A DNA stretch of 64,000 nt from Amphibalanus amphitrite (GCF_019059575.1 NW_024881792.1:310001-374000); one strand, 5' to 3'. Shown: positions 21,868 to 35,968, counted from the stretch's first letter. Translations and numbers: made by a program. The notes: a model not told the origin generated them from the letters alone.

Positions 21868-23614
21868 TAGAGTTGCAAAATTTCACTACCGCACTACCGG
21901 CATGCCGGTAATTTTTCACTACCGCAGGTTTATTCGTGGTAACTGGCATGTCTTGCCGGTAGCATGCCGGTATTTTTGATTTTGTGCAAAAAAAAAAATC
22001 AGCAAATGATTCAAACTTTGGACACTAAGAGGCTCTCAAATTGTAGTAACAGCAATATTAGCCACTGCAAGATACATTTTGTGGTAGAAGTTCCATTGCT
22101 AAGTGTAGGGGTAACACATGGACCTCAGCATTTCACACAATTCACAGGCTTGGTTATAATTAGAATTGTCAAGAATCTACTGTGGTCTATAAAAGGAAGA
22201 ATACTCATTCATGTTGCAAAAGCACGATAAACTAGTAAGTCTAATGGTAGGTAATACGTATAGCACAATAAAATAAATCAATGTTCATGACAACATTCCC
22301 TAGGGGAAAAGCCAGAATCAAAACACCAAAAAAACACAATGTTTGGAAACTGGCCTTGAGTCCTGAGATCATGAGATGTGGTCTGAGAAACTCTACAAAG
22401 AATTTGACACTGAAAATCCAGCTGAAAAGGCAGGTGTTAGGTAGCCCTGAGTCTGACTTTGGTCCCATTATTAAATGAAAATGGATTTAAACTGGCATTT
22501 TGTCTTATCTTTACAAGAAAACACATCATGCAGGCAAAATTGACAAAAAGTGGCGCAAATAATTAGACAACCAAGGATTTACTTTTAAGATTCTCTCTCC
22601 CCTAATGAATGGATGTAATCTGATGACGTAATATTTATTCATATGCCCTTATGGTTGAATAACTGAAGAGAGATGAATTTCTTTGCAGTGAATTACACTA
22701 CAATGTTGATTTCATTATAATTTAATATTGTGTTGGGTAATTTTTATCAATATAATCATTCACGAAGCAGTGGCTTGCAGTCGTTAAACATTTTTTTGCA
22801 GCGTTTTAATCAGCTGGTTAAAACTTAAAAGCCTCTATTATGGCGCATCTGTTTCGAAATCGATAACCTTGTGTTTGTTCCCGCTTGAGGCTGGAGAGGA
22901 TGGAAGATATCGTTTTTATACATATTATTTGGTGACTATTCTCAGGACCAGTGAGTTATTAACACATTTTTTACATGATTCGTATCTTATTCACGAACCA
23001 GCAAGCCATAGTGGATAGGAAAAAGTAGATGTTGATCTCGCTTCCTCAGTTAGGAAGATGGCCTAATCTGTACTTGTTAATCTATGTTTTGACCATCTAT
23101 ATTTTAAACATTTGGCTGGTGCCTGCAACATTTTAGGAGAATATGGAAAAGTAGAACAACTGTGAAATGTAAATGTGATTACTGCTCACTGTCCAGTCTT
23201 CAAAAACACATTTCAGTAATTCAAGTCCTTTTTGTCCTCACCTTTTTGATGAATGTAATAGTTTTTTTTTTTTTGTAGGCAATACTTCTTTGATTACAGG
23301 TGATATTTTAACAGTTATAGACTGGAATTGAGTTTCAAAATTGTGGGTATTTGTGGGGCCAACTCAGCCAAAATCAGCCTGCTGGTATTTGTGGTTGGAC
23401 AATGGATGGCTGTTGGGTGGGAGGGGTACTGAAACTGCCAAAATGTGGCATCTCTTGCAGGGGTAAGCTAGAATCAAGAATGCAGGTTTTTTTAGTATGC
23501 CGGTAATTTGGCGGTTTTTTTGCTTGGGGCGTGGTAGCATGCCGGTATCCCAGAAAATTTTTGTGGGGCGGGGCGGTGCCGGTAGCAGCCTTTTGGGAAA
23601 ACTTTGCAACTCTA
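21868..23614. mobile_element. Non-autonomous hAT-type DNA transposon (1747 bp)
   Basis: Left end TAGAGTTGCAAAATTTC and reverse-complemented right end TAGAGTTGCAAAGTTTTC share the first 12 bases and most of the next five. The flanks carry a perfect 8-bp target duplication CCCCTGAC at 21860-21867 and 23615-23622. Both subterminal regions hold several copies of GCCGGTA in both orientations (for example around 21900-21970 and 23500-23590), typical of transposase-binding repeats in hAT elements. The AT-rich interior has no long reading frame, so it depends on a transposase elsewhere. Confidence 0.88.
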
Positions 23615-23622
23615 CCCCTGAC

Positions 23623-24185
23623 CCTAGACTGGCGCCTGGGGCGGCTCATGAGGCCGGCTATGGCGACGTTCCGCTATCTTCATGCAGGCTACGAGTCTCA
23701 TATGCTCTGGGGCGGTCTGAGGGAGATGATAGGAGAAACGGCTGCGGTGGTGCCGAGATAGGAGGATAGTGGAAGAAGAGTGGGAGATGAGACACGGAAG
23801 GTTAGAGAGAATGAAGAGGGGAGACAGGAGAATAAAAAGTGAAGAAAGTGACAACACAAACTCCTGGCAGAATCCTGCTTACTTGCAATATTACAAATGC
23901 ATACTAATCTAGAAGAGATGAAGGCTCAAACTGCCACGCTCTTTGCCTCGGAAGCCTGGCCGAGCAGCAGTGGCCGCGGCGGTACCTTCTAGGAAGGAAG
24001 CTGACCTCTCGCCGTGGCTCTAATTCCACCTGAAGTCCCAATTACCCGGCCGGTCGTCGGACTCTGATTGTCCGCCTGTTTTCCTGCAGTGATAACTGGG
24101 CCGGGCATTGTACAGCCTCCGGCAGCTGGTACGATCTCTGACAGGGTGTGTCTCGGCTCCTGGCGGTGTCAGAAACACCCGGCGG
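23623..24185. other. Non-coding, nothing recognised
   Basis: Host sequence beside the hAT insertion, including a GA-rich stretch (23750-23840). No gene or RNA seen. Confidence 0.4.
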
Positions 24186-24189
24186 CCTG

Positions 24190-24230
24190 CCGCGGGGCGG
24201 GGGCGGGGGCGGGGGCGGGGGCGGCTGGCT
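24190..24230 (+). repeat. GGGGGC tandem run (quadruplex motif)
   Basis: GCGGGGGC repeated four times in direct succession on the + strand. A second run of the same type is at about 26934-26970. Confidence 0.75.
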
Positions 24231-24899
24231 CGCTGTGCATTGTGGTAGGTCGGCCGACCCAGCCGCCCCAGCAGACCAGAGTTCTGCAGAGTCAAGTTGG
24301 CACTGAAAAGTAACGGATCCTATAACAAAAAACTATACCTTTTTAATTGTCTACCTTTTCGGAAACTCGAGACATTTGCACGGAAGACAAAATTCAGCCA
24401 AAAAATGGCATCAAAACTGCAGGAGTACATGGACTCAGAAACACATCATCTTTGCAGACGGTTTTCAGTGACCGTTTTTGGCGTGTGGCGCAACATGATA
24501 ATAAAGCACCAACTTTACTGTATGAGAAGGATAAAACTTGTCATTCCGTCTATCAGCTGGTGCCGTTTGTAGGTTTTCCGTTTTACTTCTCTTGAATTAT
24601 TCATTGCCTAACGCTGTGTAAAAAGGCGATATGACAGCAACTGCCTTCCACCACCCACACCGCCGCGCGGCGCCGACCCGTCGAGCCCCATGCAGAGTGG
24701 TTCGTTATTTCAGACATCCACTAAGCGGGCGGCGTTGTCGCCGTGACCTTTGGTCGCTGTTTTGTCCCCTTTGACCCGGCTGATGTCGCCGCTGGGCTCC
24801 AGTATCGATCTAACACGCTTCGAAGCCGGCCCGATGATCGGCCACAAATCACGCCACCGCGGTCCGCTATAATAGGCACCGGTCGAACGCGGCTGGGCC

Positions 24900-25015
24900 T
24901 CGGGGGATGGGGTTCTGGTCACGGAGGAACGGGGGACTGGGCACGGAGGACTGGGGACCGGTCACGGAGGAACGGAGGTCCGGTCACGGAGGAACGAGGG
25001 TTCAGACATTGAGGA
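24900..25015 (+). repeat. GGTCACGGAGGAACG minisatellite
   Basis: Four to five imperfect direct copies of a unit of about 25 bp with the core GGTCACGGAGGAACGG, between flanking single-copy sequence. Confidence 0.75.
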
Positions 25016-25030
25016 AAAAGGTTCAGTCAT

Positions 25031-28000
25031 CGAAAGATGAGGACTCAGTCACTACCTACCCTAATGCCCCTTACATAAGTTGCAGATCCAAGGTTCCATA
25101 AATAGCTACCGATGGGTAACAAAATTACTTCAACTTTGCCAACCTCTCTAATGTATTGCAGTCCACCTTTCTGCCTACTACCCTTCCCCCAAATGACCCC
25201 ATCGACCCCTGCGGCCTGCCCGACCCCTGCCTGGTGCCTGTTTGTCCATCCGGCGCGGTGGTGGGCCAAACGAAACGCTCCGCGGCCGGCGCTCATTAGG
25301 AGCTGTACCGGCTATTGATTCGGCCGATCAGACCCCACCGCCGTGCCGCCGCCGCCGCCGCCCCGCCCGTCCGTGATTTGTGTTGTTTACTCGGCGTGGC
25401 GGTCGGCAGCGCGCCGCTCTCGGTGCAGCCCAGTCAAATCAGTGGACGGCTCTGAATTTATGCCCGCTGGCGGCCGCAGCGGAGGTGTGGTCGACCCCTG
25501 ATGGTCGGAGAGATTGAGCGCCGCCAGTTTTTGGGAACCGATAGTGAATGGGGTGATTACCGCATGATTGAGATTGGAGAATCGAGACGTTGGTTTGGTT
25601 TTGTGGGGCGAACGAAGCGGAGGCAGATAAATGATTTTACTACAATGCACTCGGGCTAAAAAAACAAAACCTCTCCATCGTGCAAACGCTCGCGGCGATA
25701 AAGATCCCTGAGGATAAATGGGTTTCTTTTGACTGCCGGAACATTTCAATGCTGGCGTGGATCGCAGGCTGCTTCTCTTCTCCGATGTTCCAACTTGGCC
25801 TGGTGGCATCCCGCGCAGACGAACAGACGGAGTCGTGACTAGCAGCTCGGTGTCCCGGTGACTCGCAGCTCGGTGCAGACTCACTCCTTTGTCCAGTGCA
25901 AGGAGTTTGTGTGCACGACGGCGGGTCAGCCGGACGACTCTGTGGAACAGTGGCGCCACCTCTGTCTCTGTCTCCGAGGCGCTGTGGAGATCAACTCTGC
26001 AATTGAATAGTGTGAGAGGCATCTTCTGGGTGTGGTAGTGCCAACCGGTGCACTCAGCGCCCACTAGGGACTATAATTCTGTGTTTCTCTCACAGTTATG
26101 CAGTTCTTACGTCCACTCTTCCTCTATTCTTCCGTCATTTATTATTCCATTCCTCCTTCTGTCCTCCTTCTCTTCTCCGGGGACCGGACTCGGTACCTAA
26201 CGAGCCTCTCCACAGCTCCGCTATCAAATCACGACCGGAGCCGCCCCACCACCGCCGACGCCGCCCTCCGCCGCCGCCGCCGCCGCCATCGACCCAGTCA
26301 GCCACTGTTTGTGATGCTGCCTCCGCCGGGCGCTGTTTTTGCCGGCCACAGTCGGTCAGTGGCCGGCCGCCCCGGCCGCTTCCGGTAGCCGCTGAATGAA
26401 AATTTCCCGCCGTCAGATCGGTTTTGACAGTACCGAAGCCGTGCATCAACTCGGGCTTCCAGCTCGAGTTCCATCATGTCTGGGCGTGGTTATTGTTCTG
26501 GTCACGTTCGCCAACGCTTGACGAGGCTCACTGGCCTGTCTTCGGTGCGATAGTTTAATTATATTCCCCGCTCGACATCTGTTCTTCGAGCATTCACTAT
26601 CCCACATCTAGTGGAGTCTGATTTCCACGCACCCCACTCTCACAAAAGCCCAATGGTGCTCTCTCCGTCTGCTGTTCCTCGAAAATCTCAGCCGCCCGCC
26701 CTTCAGCCGTTCCCCAAAGCGTCGTCCTGATAACTGTAAAAGCCCTTATAGCCTCAAGTGCGTGCCCGGCATTGCGCTGCGGCCGAGTGCGTCCGTATTC
26801 CCGGAAGGTGGAAAGCTCGTCCTCCGGTCCCCAGTAGGCCCGGCTGGTGTCACTGCCGCCCAGCGCAGCTTCTGGGCAGCTTCTGGAGAGCTGCGGCAGC
26901 TCCGTGGCGCCCGCGGCTCGACGGGAGCGGCGGCAGGGCGGGGGCGGGGGCGGGGGCGGATCCGCCCAGGTCGTGTACAAGCGGCGAACGCGTGCGGAGA
27001 TTCCCGTAGCGGAATACCAATCGGCAGCGGACCTGCTATCCGGACGGTGGTGGTGGCGTACAGACGCGGGCGCGTTATGGCAGGGAGAAATCGTCAAATC
27101 CTCTGCACAGCGAACTAACGGCGGGGCCGAACAAGATGCATAACTACCTATGGGTCATGGGACAATGGAATCTGATAAACTTTAGACTTGGCAATTTTGT
27201 TGCATATTTTCAGTCCCAAATTAAATAATGCATGGATTACTTGATCGTCAACGCCGGGTAGTTCAATGAGCCTCGACATTTTCTATACTGCACTTCGCAA
27301 AACTTTCCGCATTTTTCGTGTACATACATAGTATCATTCTTACGTTCTTTTGTCCAATTAGTAGCTCACCCGGGCGCAAAATTGTTTCTGTTTAACATGA
27401 CATGTTTGTTATGAATCAGACCCACATAATTCTAATCATGTCTGAACCAACCTCCATTGACCTCTGGCCCAGCCCGACTGAGCATCCGTCCACCCCTGAC
27501 TGTGGATGACCCCAGCAGTGAGTCCCTGGGGACCGGGTCGGCCGACCACGGGGCACGGCGTGCTGAGCCTGGCGTGCCAGGCCGCGGGCGGGTCCCACCC
27601 GTCCATCCGACCGATGGCACCACACTATCAGCCGCCAATTTGCGTGTCCATAAATGAGACGAAACCCCAAAGTGCATTAGTGTATTGTGCACTTAATGTC
27701 GGTACTACAATGTCGGACTAATGAAATCACGACCGCGCCGGCGGCGGCGACTCTCACGAGCGTTCGACACGGGACGACACGGCTGATGAGAGGTCAAAGG
27801 GTCATGGGTGCGAGCCTGCGAGGTGACCCGTCGCCGGTCGGCCGCTGGCGTGTGACAGCTTCCGACCGGGTCTGGCAAACACCGGGCTGCTTCGAACTGG
27901 CTGTCTCCAGTCGCTCCTGCCGTTGTGATGGCGGCGGACGTGACCGCGCCCCCCGAAACGAGCCACTCACGGCCACACAGCGCCCCTAAACACCCGCCGG

Positions 28001-30646
28001 TAAAGGTGGCTTTGCCCGTATTAGTGGCGGCGATTGACCCTTGTCGCCGCGCCAAGCAGGCGTTTCCCGGAGCCGCAAAAGGTCGCAGGAGATTGGGGCG
28101 GCGCCCGTGTCACGTGACCTGTGTGCCAAATGGCGGGGTCGACCCGGTGACACTCGAGGACACTCGGTGACACCGCTGAAACGCGGTGTGACCGGACGCG
28201 TCGGCCCCGATCGGATGGTGGAGAGCGACCGCCGGCGTCACGCAGAACGTCGCGTGACGCCGCTGACCGAAGACGCTCATTGTCAGCGCCTGGTGCGTGA
28301 CGCTCGGACGGTCACGTGACGCACCACGGGATCGGTCCAGTCACGATTGGAGGCCCGAGTCCGGCCATTGTTCCCTGTGTAACACACCGGACCGCGCCTG
28401 TGGAACCCAGCGAGTTGAAGCGACCTGCGAGCGAGGCCTGCTGCCTCCGACACCACAATGTCGAAGCTATACAGATGCTCCAATGTCCACTGAGCCCACC
28501 TCCTGCATGTGCGTTGCCATTTGTTTCGGCACTGCTTCCTCCATGTAAGCTAGCCAGGAGTTCCCGAAGAAGAGACAATGTGCCGGTGCCGGTGTCTTTT
28601 CCATTTCGTTGTGTGGGTGTCGACCCGCTGTTAGTGCCCAGTGAGCGGGTGAGCAAGTGAGCAGGTGGCCTTTGGTGCCGCGCCTCTCACTCCGCCAGCC
28701 GAGCTGAACGGCCCAGCACGGCGCTCGCTCGTTCGTTCCGGCTCGCTACGGCCGAGGCGGTCCCGATTCGTTCGTGCGTCACATCATGAGCAGATCACGA
28801 GCGTCTCGGCGCAGCTGGGCGCGCCCCGCCCGCGCCGGGTCACCTGAGGTCAGAGGTCAGCGGCGCGGCGCCGTTCAAAGGTGCCGCGCGTGCTGCCATC
28901 GTGACCCCGGGTCAGCGTGAGCCGGTCGGCTCCAACGGAGGCGTTATTGTGCGCCAATGATCGACGCACGTCGGTTCCAAGTTGGAATATCGCTCCACAT
29001 TACAACTTGAATGGATGTTAATTTGACTGTCAGCGATCGCTATTCATTTCGGCGAGGGTAATGAATAGAAATGAGAGTCACAAGTGGAAGAGCTAGCTTC
29101 GTTGCACGTCGAGCGCGACGGCGCATGCGCGAGACGCCATTTTTCCGGTCGGCGCCGCTGGGACGGACATGCTGCTCTCGCTCCTATTGCTATTCGCCGG
29201 CGCATTTGCATATGAATCCGGTATTTATATTGTAATGGGGAGCAGTATTAGTGGGGCGGCGGCGCCTCTCGGTCGGCCTTTGTGCTAGTAGCCGTCGCCT
29301 GAGGTCGTATGGGATCTTGTGTCACCCTGGGCGTCAATAGTTATGAAAGCGCCGCTCTTGAGGTGGAGCTGCATCTTACCAAGTGATTAAACAAACCGAC
29401 CTAGCTCAGTATCACACATGGACTTTATCTTGGTGAAACAGCACATATAAATGAAAACAATGGTTATTTTGGACTTAAAATTTTATACCTAAACACGTTT
29501 TTGTATGGTCAGCATTGCCTGAACGTGAACCTCTTGCTTATGAATAAACAATGCCACATTTTTTTACAGTCATGGTCCAAAACCTATCCTGTATATCAGT
29601 AAAATCACGGACTCCCAACGCTCACGGCCCTCCGTGACCCGGTGTTCGCTCGGCGCCCGTAGCGCCGTTAATGACACACCGCTCCCGTTAATGGCGTTAA
29701 TGAGAGGGCGCCGCGCCGCCCGCCTGGCGTGACCGCCTGTTAACCTGCCCCGTGTCAAAGGTGCGGCTCTGTCTGGCTGTCCGATGAGCCCTCTGGCCCC
29801 GGGCCCACCGGCCCAGTAGCGTGATGACCGATACACCACCTCTCACACGGCGGTTCAGTGTAAAACACAGCACTCTGACAAATCAGAATTCACAAGTCCA
29901 TTAGCGCCTACGTCGGTAGCAATTTTCGCCATACACAAATCAGAAAGTTCACAACAAATTGCGATGCTAATTTATGTTTCGGGACAACTAATCATATTCA
30001 GTGTGCGGTTGTTCCTTTAACTACCGTAACTATTTGGATTTGAGCAAAGTAGTCTCATTAGCTAAAGCGGCCATCGGGTCGTGCCGCTTTTGGTCCCATC
30101 ATGGACGGCCGGCTCGCGACCCGATGGTTCAATACGGAATGGCAGTCATCCCGGCGACACTGGCAGCCTGTTAGTCTAATTCAATCGTCCACTGACGTCA
30201 TTAATTCGGTACCCAGTGACGTCACGACACCCACGCTGCTCGGCCGCCGCCGCCGGTAAGGGCCGGACGATGACACTTCTGTCTTGCACTGTGGGACATA
30301 CGCGCGGTGTCGCCTCCGGCTACCACATCGGTGTACCGCTCGTGGGTGGGGGTAATGGCCTTCTCACCGCCGCCGCAGCTCGTATAGGTGGGTGTATCGT
30401 GCCCGGTGCGGCGCTAATTTGACTCTGCTAATGGTGTTACTGGTAAGAATAGCACACCGGGCGATGATAAGGATAGAAACATTAGCAGCAAGCAAGCTGC
30501 GTTAGGAAGCAGCCCGGCTTAGAGACAAGATGCCACGCAGGTGATATACACACAAACAAGTGTTGTAAACAGTGTTCGATTCATTCGGGGATTTCTGGAC
30601 AAGTCTGCTCGTCTCCATGCACGACCTTTTTATGACAATGTGGGTG
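25031..30646. other. Large GC-rich non-coding region
   Basis: No gene recognised. Open frames in the GC-rich parts (for example 25387-26064 -, 26597-27097 -, 27705-28055 -) give low-complexity peptides without domains. Features of note are (GCC)n-type trinucleotide runs near 25335-25360 and 26255-26290, a quadruplex run at 26934-26970, dense GTGACC/GGTCAC strings at 28100-28330, and an octamer-like site at 29204. It may be upstream intron or intergenic DNA of the Rbp6 gene. Confidence 0.4.
29204..29217. promoter_or_regulatory. Octamer-like POU site ATTTGCATATGAAT
   Basis: Contains the consensus octamer ATTTGCAT, followed by an imperfect second half-site in opposite orientation (ATGAAT). Single occurrence; regulatory use is conjecture. 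Confidence 0.3.
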
Positions 30647-30683
30647 ACACGATACTAGCATGTAGCCCGTGCTAGTATCGTGT
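30647..30683. other. Near-perfect 16-bp stem hairpin
   Basis: ACACGATACTAGCA (30647-30660) is exactly reverse-complementary to TGCTAGTATCGTGT (30670-30683). Two more base steps (one wobble) extend the stem inward, leaving a 5-nt loop. Too short for a microRNA precursor. It is not accompanied by a T-run, and no similar sequence occurs elsewhere in the window. Confidence 0.7.
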
Positions 30684-30689
30684 AAAAGG

Positions 30690-33600
30690 CCTGTGATGGT
30701 GGTTATTTGCACGACGTTGTTCGCTCGTTACTCTCACACATCTGAAGACCGTTTTGAGTCCCAGGTGTTGACTAAACCAGTCACGCCTCACCACTCTTAC
30801 GAGAGGTGTAAAAAGAGCTATCAACACCCCGCCAGCTGGGGTCTTCCCTCCTGCGACTGAGAGGGACGAGGCGGCGGTGTCTGCCACCGGGACCCTGTCG
30901 GCCAGATCCGGCCTAATCCCGACCCTCAATCTCTCCCTCTCTCCCAGTAAACATCCCCGGCGCATCACGTCCACCAACCGTCTCCCGCGGCGGCACACGG
31001 CCTCGTCGTCCGCGACGGTCGGCGTCGGCGGCGACGGCGCTCCCACCGGCCGCCGCCGTACCACCGCCGCCGCGGCGCTGTTTTTACAATCGTCCGCCGT
31101 ATCTGTCGGAGCCTGCAGAGCCGGGGCCGCGCTGGTGCGCCATATCTCGCCGCAGCCGCGCCACCAGCGCCGTCGGGCGCCGTATGGAGGCCGAATCGGC
31201 CGTACTCGGCGGCCAAGTTGCGCAGTCTTTCTGACAAATGGATATTTTATCATTGGGAGGAGAAATAAAGCCAGAGCGCAGAGGGAGGCGGGCGCTGCGG
31301 TGACGGACGAGAGTAGTATGCGGCTTCCGTAGACGGCCGGCAGACAGGCTTGTTGCTGGGCGCACAGCAAAGTTACGGGACGATGCAGCTGCGATATGCA
31401 GCTGAAGGCGGCAGGGCAAGGGATGTAGCGAATTGAAAATACAGAGAGCATGTATGCACCGTTCGGATGGCGGTAGTGTTCCGTACAAGGTGCGTTTTGC
31501 GGTGTGCATTGTTGAATACCGAAGGCTTTGCTCTATTGTGGACTGAGAACATACATAGATGTGATGACCAGGCTTGATAGGGAAAGGGCAACGTAATAAG
31601 CAATGAGATAGATAGGTAAGCCGAAATTACTGAGATTCCGACGCCATTAATCACCTAAATTTCACATTGTCCATACAAGCAGATGTATCATAAATCCATT
31701 TTAATCGTTGAAGCAGTTAACCTCAGGGGGTCTTTCGTCACTTTTTTGCAACACACCGCGGTATTTACCACATACATACCTAAACCAGCCTGTTTTTACC
31801 TTACGACGTTCCCCAACTCCCTCACCAGACGTGCGGTCTCAGCCGCTGCCTGAGGTCTGGGTTGGATCACTACGGTGTTTCTTCCGACGTTAATTTCATT
31901 GCCGACACCGGGCAGTATCCGTCAGGTCTGCGGAACACCCCTGCTTTGACGGCTTCCAGCTGGAGTAACGCACAGACCATCAGTAGCAGGCCATACCGAA
32001 GCGGATCGGTCTGGTCAGACCAACCAACCGGTGCGAGGAGCAGTATGAGCTGTGCTTTCTCTGAAGCGTTACGTGTGGTCGCATTTCGCTGACGCTCATC
32101 CACGCTTAGCGACCTCAAGGACACTTGTCGGAGACACGGTCCTGACGATCCGAGGTCTCCGAATTCCAGTACCGGGGAAGTCCAGATCGAGCGGCGCCTC
32201 TGCTGCGGTCCGAGCCGCGCGGTAGAACTGAATGTCATGTGGACTCAGCAGTTGGTGTGGCCCCGGAGACGCTCTATTGGCTCCGATCGGCCACTCGACC
32301 ACCGCCGCTCCAGGTGGAAAGTTCCATCGTCTCCGAGAGGCACGGGCGAATCCACAGCATTCCACCTCTGTGGAATTCTCTACCGGGTAATATCGACTTT
32401 CCCGTTTGCACACGAGTCCACCTTCGGCCACACGCGCAGCGGTGGATTCCTGCTAATGAATTTGTGCATGTTCCAGGCATCGTTCAGGGTTCGAGTTTTG
32501 GACCACATGCTTTGACAGCATCAGTGCTAGGTACGGTTTGTTGAATCGATGCCAGACCGGATTGAGTCGCGGCGAACAAACTCAATATGTGGACGTCCCA
32601 TATGTCAACTTGCCTTATTGGACGCGACTTGCAATGAAGTTAGGAAAGCAATGTAAAGTTGGATGAGCATATACAATGGTATGCCTATCGACAAAGCTGC
32701 AATAATGTGCAAAAGTCGTGCAGAGAACACTTAACGAACCGCTGTGAAGCAAGTTTTAAAGTATAGTCGTTATAATGATTTACTAATAACTAATGACAAC
32801 TTACCACAGTTATTATAAAATAAAACTATTACTGCGAACCGTCAAACATTGATACCCGACGGTATAAGTTTTTATTTTTTCTTCAGCACACTCAAGTAAG
32901 AGACTTTTTAAGTCTGTCCAGAAAGATTCATTGAAAAAAAGCAAAGAAGTACCTGCCTGCTCTCTATACTACATACACAAATCTCCCTTTTATCGAAACG
33001 GTCACTTCTAAGCCTGTGCTCCTGAACCGCGCCCCGGGATCCCGTTTCCGAGCCAACCGTTATACCTTATCCTCGGCTCTATTTTCTCCGCGGCGTTGTC
33101 GCTATCCCCCTCCAAACGCAGTGACCCACCGGCCGTCCCTACGACCCTTCCGTCCGCCCCGCCAACAATGGGTAACCGACCGGGCCGCTGTCGAGACCGC
33201 TTTTATACGCGCAGCCGGCCCGGCCCCTGGCCGCGAATGGCATTGTTTTGGTATCGCGCTGTCCCGGACGCATCATTTAGCCTTACGAGCCTCCGACACT
33301 GATAGCATCTCTGGAGACGCTTTAGGGCCGGCCGGGCCGGTCAGGCGAGAGGGCCTCTGGCAGGCGACCTCCCAACCCTCCCCGCACAGGAGGATGGGTG
33401 GGGTGGAGGTGGGGTAGGACGTGATGCTCGTACGTACAGCTCAGCGTAAAGTTTATGTGGGCTGATGAGTTGCTGATGCACTTCGAACTGAAAAGAGCCG
33501 GCAATATCCAAATCTTTTGTAATTGGGGCAAGTCCGAGAATCTTAAGACGAGCTTTTGCATTATTTTCTTATTCCAGCAATATATAAAAGAGCGTTGCAA

Positions 33601-35590
33601 TCAGCTGATCACAGAATTCGCTCTAATATTTTCCCGAGTGAACGGGTTGCAAGGAAGGCGAGGATACTCACAAGTCCGCTAGTGTATGCAGGATAAGTCG
33701 CCTTACATACAATACAGCTACGTTCGTGCGAGAGTGGGAAGGACGTCGAGTGGTAGTTAGCGGACCAGGGTGCGCCTAATCGGCCGCGGTTCTCAGATCC
33801 TGCTCGCATTATCTGCAGAGCGCACCATGCGGTAAACACGGCGCCGTGACCAGCGCAGTCACCGTGGGACGCACAGTGCGCCAGCTGGGCGCACAGTGCA
33901 ATGTGCGTGACCTGGAGCGGCCAGGGCGAGGTAGGCAGGCAGCCCCTCGATCCCGTGAGGGGAGAGCTGAGGGGAGCTCACTCAAATACCGCTGGTCCAC
34001 GCTGACCAGACTGCGGAGTAGCCCGGCGTTCCGAGACTGAGTCGGCATACGGAGATGTTGCAAGTCAGTCGACGGAATGAGCACTGAGCAGCGGCGTTCA
34101 GAAGAAGTGCAGGCTGTTTGGCGGAGGACGCCCGGCCGCAGGTAACGTGATGCGCATGTCTGCCGACCGCGCGGTCCGTCCTCGGAGGTCAGCCAAGGTC
34201 ACCGAGGTATCGGCGGGCCTGGGAGTCGGCCGCAGCCCCCAGAGTCATGATTGGCCGCTTTGTCCTGACATGTGGTAGAGCTTCATGGCGAATGCCACCC
34301 CTGGGTGGGCGGCCGGTCCGAATCCGCCCATTGTTCGTCGGGCATCGGCTGATCCCGTCGGTGTGCTTAAGGCCGCCCGGACTCGGCGCCCGGGGAAATT
34401 GCACCGTTTCGCACTAAACGCCCGATTCGGGTGGCTCGTTACACAGCGCTCTAAAGAGCCATCTCGGCCATAATATATGAAGATTACGCGCTGCGGGTTC
34501 ATTCTCACATAAGCTCTTTGAAATTAGCTGACGCTTCTGTCGACTGTGGGTCCGGCCGGGTTGAAAGGGAACACGAAAGAACACTGCGGAACACGAAACG
34601 ACATTTGAGATCTCACACGAGTTGTGTGAGACATATTAAAATGCTTTGAGTACGACTAATAACCAGAAACCTGCGAAGGACACAACCAAAAGTGACAAGA
34701 TACAGTCTAAACACAACTCACAATTCAGCCATCCGGACACCCAGAGCCTCACATTGTCCTCAGCTCAGCTCGTGATCAAACCTCCCGAATCCTGCGCGCA
34801 GCACGTGTGAGCTGTCCCCGTCATCCTCCGAAGTCCGATCGTGCCAAGTCCCTCGCTCCGTGCTCGGCCGGTTCGTGCGGGCGTGCAGACCGTAAAAACA
34901 CGGCCATTAGTCTTGTCTGCGATTGCCGACGGCCGAGCCGAATGATTCGTAATGCGTCCGACGAAAACGACGAGATTTCTTACAGTAGTGGGGTATATCG
35001 ACGGAGGCTTTCCTTCCTGCGAGTCCATTGGGGCAGGCTGGCTTCTTTGACCGAGTGCATCCACACACCTTCGTTTTTATTGTCGTTTACATAGGTAGTT
35101 CATTATCCATAGGCCATAGCTCCGACCCAGCTGTCATTGCTGCCGGTTTTCTGCTTGCTTTGGGCCCCGCTGCAACCACAGACATTGTTTTCTGGTTTGC
35201 AATGTAAGGGCGTTGTCCAGCGGTGCCATGGAGCGGTCGTGAGCCATGTTGTCCTTGGTGGAGGCGAGGTAACAGAGAATGACTGCAGACTACGGTGACT
35301 GGATGTTTGCAGACACGGCCCCCGTCACGACTCTGTTCGCCTTTCAACGGCGCGGCCTCTATGCATGGCGTACTGATGTGTCGTGAATGGAGGAGAAAAA
35401 ATACTCAGGCTAAGAGCGTTGAGGATTTATGTTTTGAATTGATGAGGATTGATGAGGATTAATGTGCCAGAATGACGGAGCAACGATGTCTCGATGAGTG
35501 CAGAAAAAATGCATCATTGTGATCTGTCACTGATACTTTAAATGAACAGGGTGTGAGAGGGATAATACCATAGCCTTTAAATATCCCACA
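30690..35590. other. Non-coding region upstream of the first visible Rbp6 exon
   Basis: Mixed composition. The GC-rich part at 30890-31240 keeps frames open on both strands (30877-31332 +, 30672-31451 -), but the peptides are Arg/Pro/Ala-rich and domain-free. I looked for an RRM1-coding exon in all frames here and saw none. Probably intron or intergenic sequence. Confidence 0.35.
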
Positions 35591-35629
35591 CATTTCCCAT
35601 TTGACCTACTTGTGTCTCACCGTTCCCCA

Positions 35630-35770
35630 TGGCCTTCATTTCCGTAACCGTGACCTTCCATCCGTGACCGTTAACTACCGGTGGCGGACCGTGATCCCTC
35701 CTATCGTGGTTCCGTGATCCCTCGTGCAGAAGTTCCGTGAGTTTCCTGCCTTGGTTCCGTGAAGGCGACA
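35630..35770 (+). repeat. Degenerate TTCCGTGA(C) repeats
   Basis: At least five copies of TTCCGTGA or CCGTGACC within 140 bp, about 200 bp before the first visible Rbp6 exon. Irregular spacing. Confidence 0.55.
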
Positions 35771-35968
35771 TGACGGTCGTGTTCGGTCGCCCCACTGAGC
35801 CTTCCGACCCGTGTTTTGACAGCCGGTTAGCTGGGGGCCGCTAATCGCGCCTCCATCTGACCGTTTTTGTCGACCGCAGTGTGTTGGCTCCGCTGCGTTC
35901 GGACCTCGGACCTTCTACCGCTCCTCGCTTGCCATCTCGTCTGATGAGGTATGTCTCTCCACCCACAG

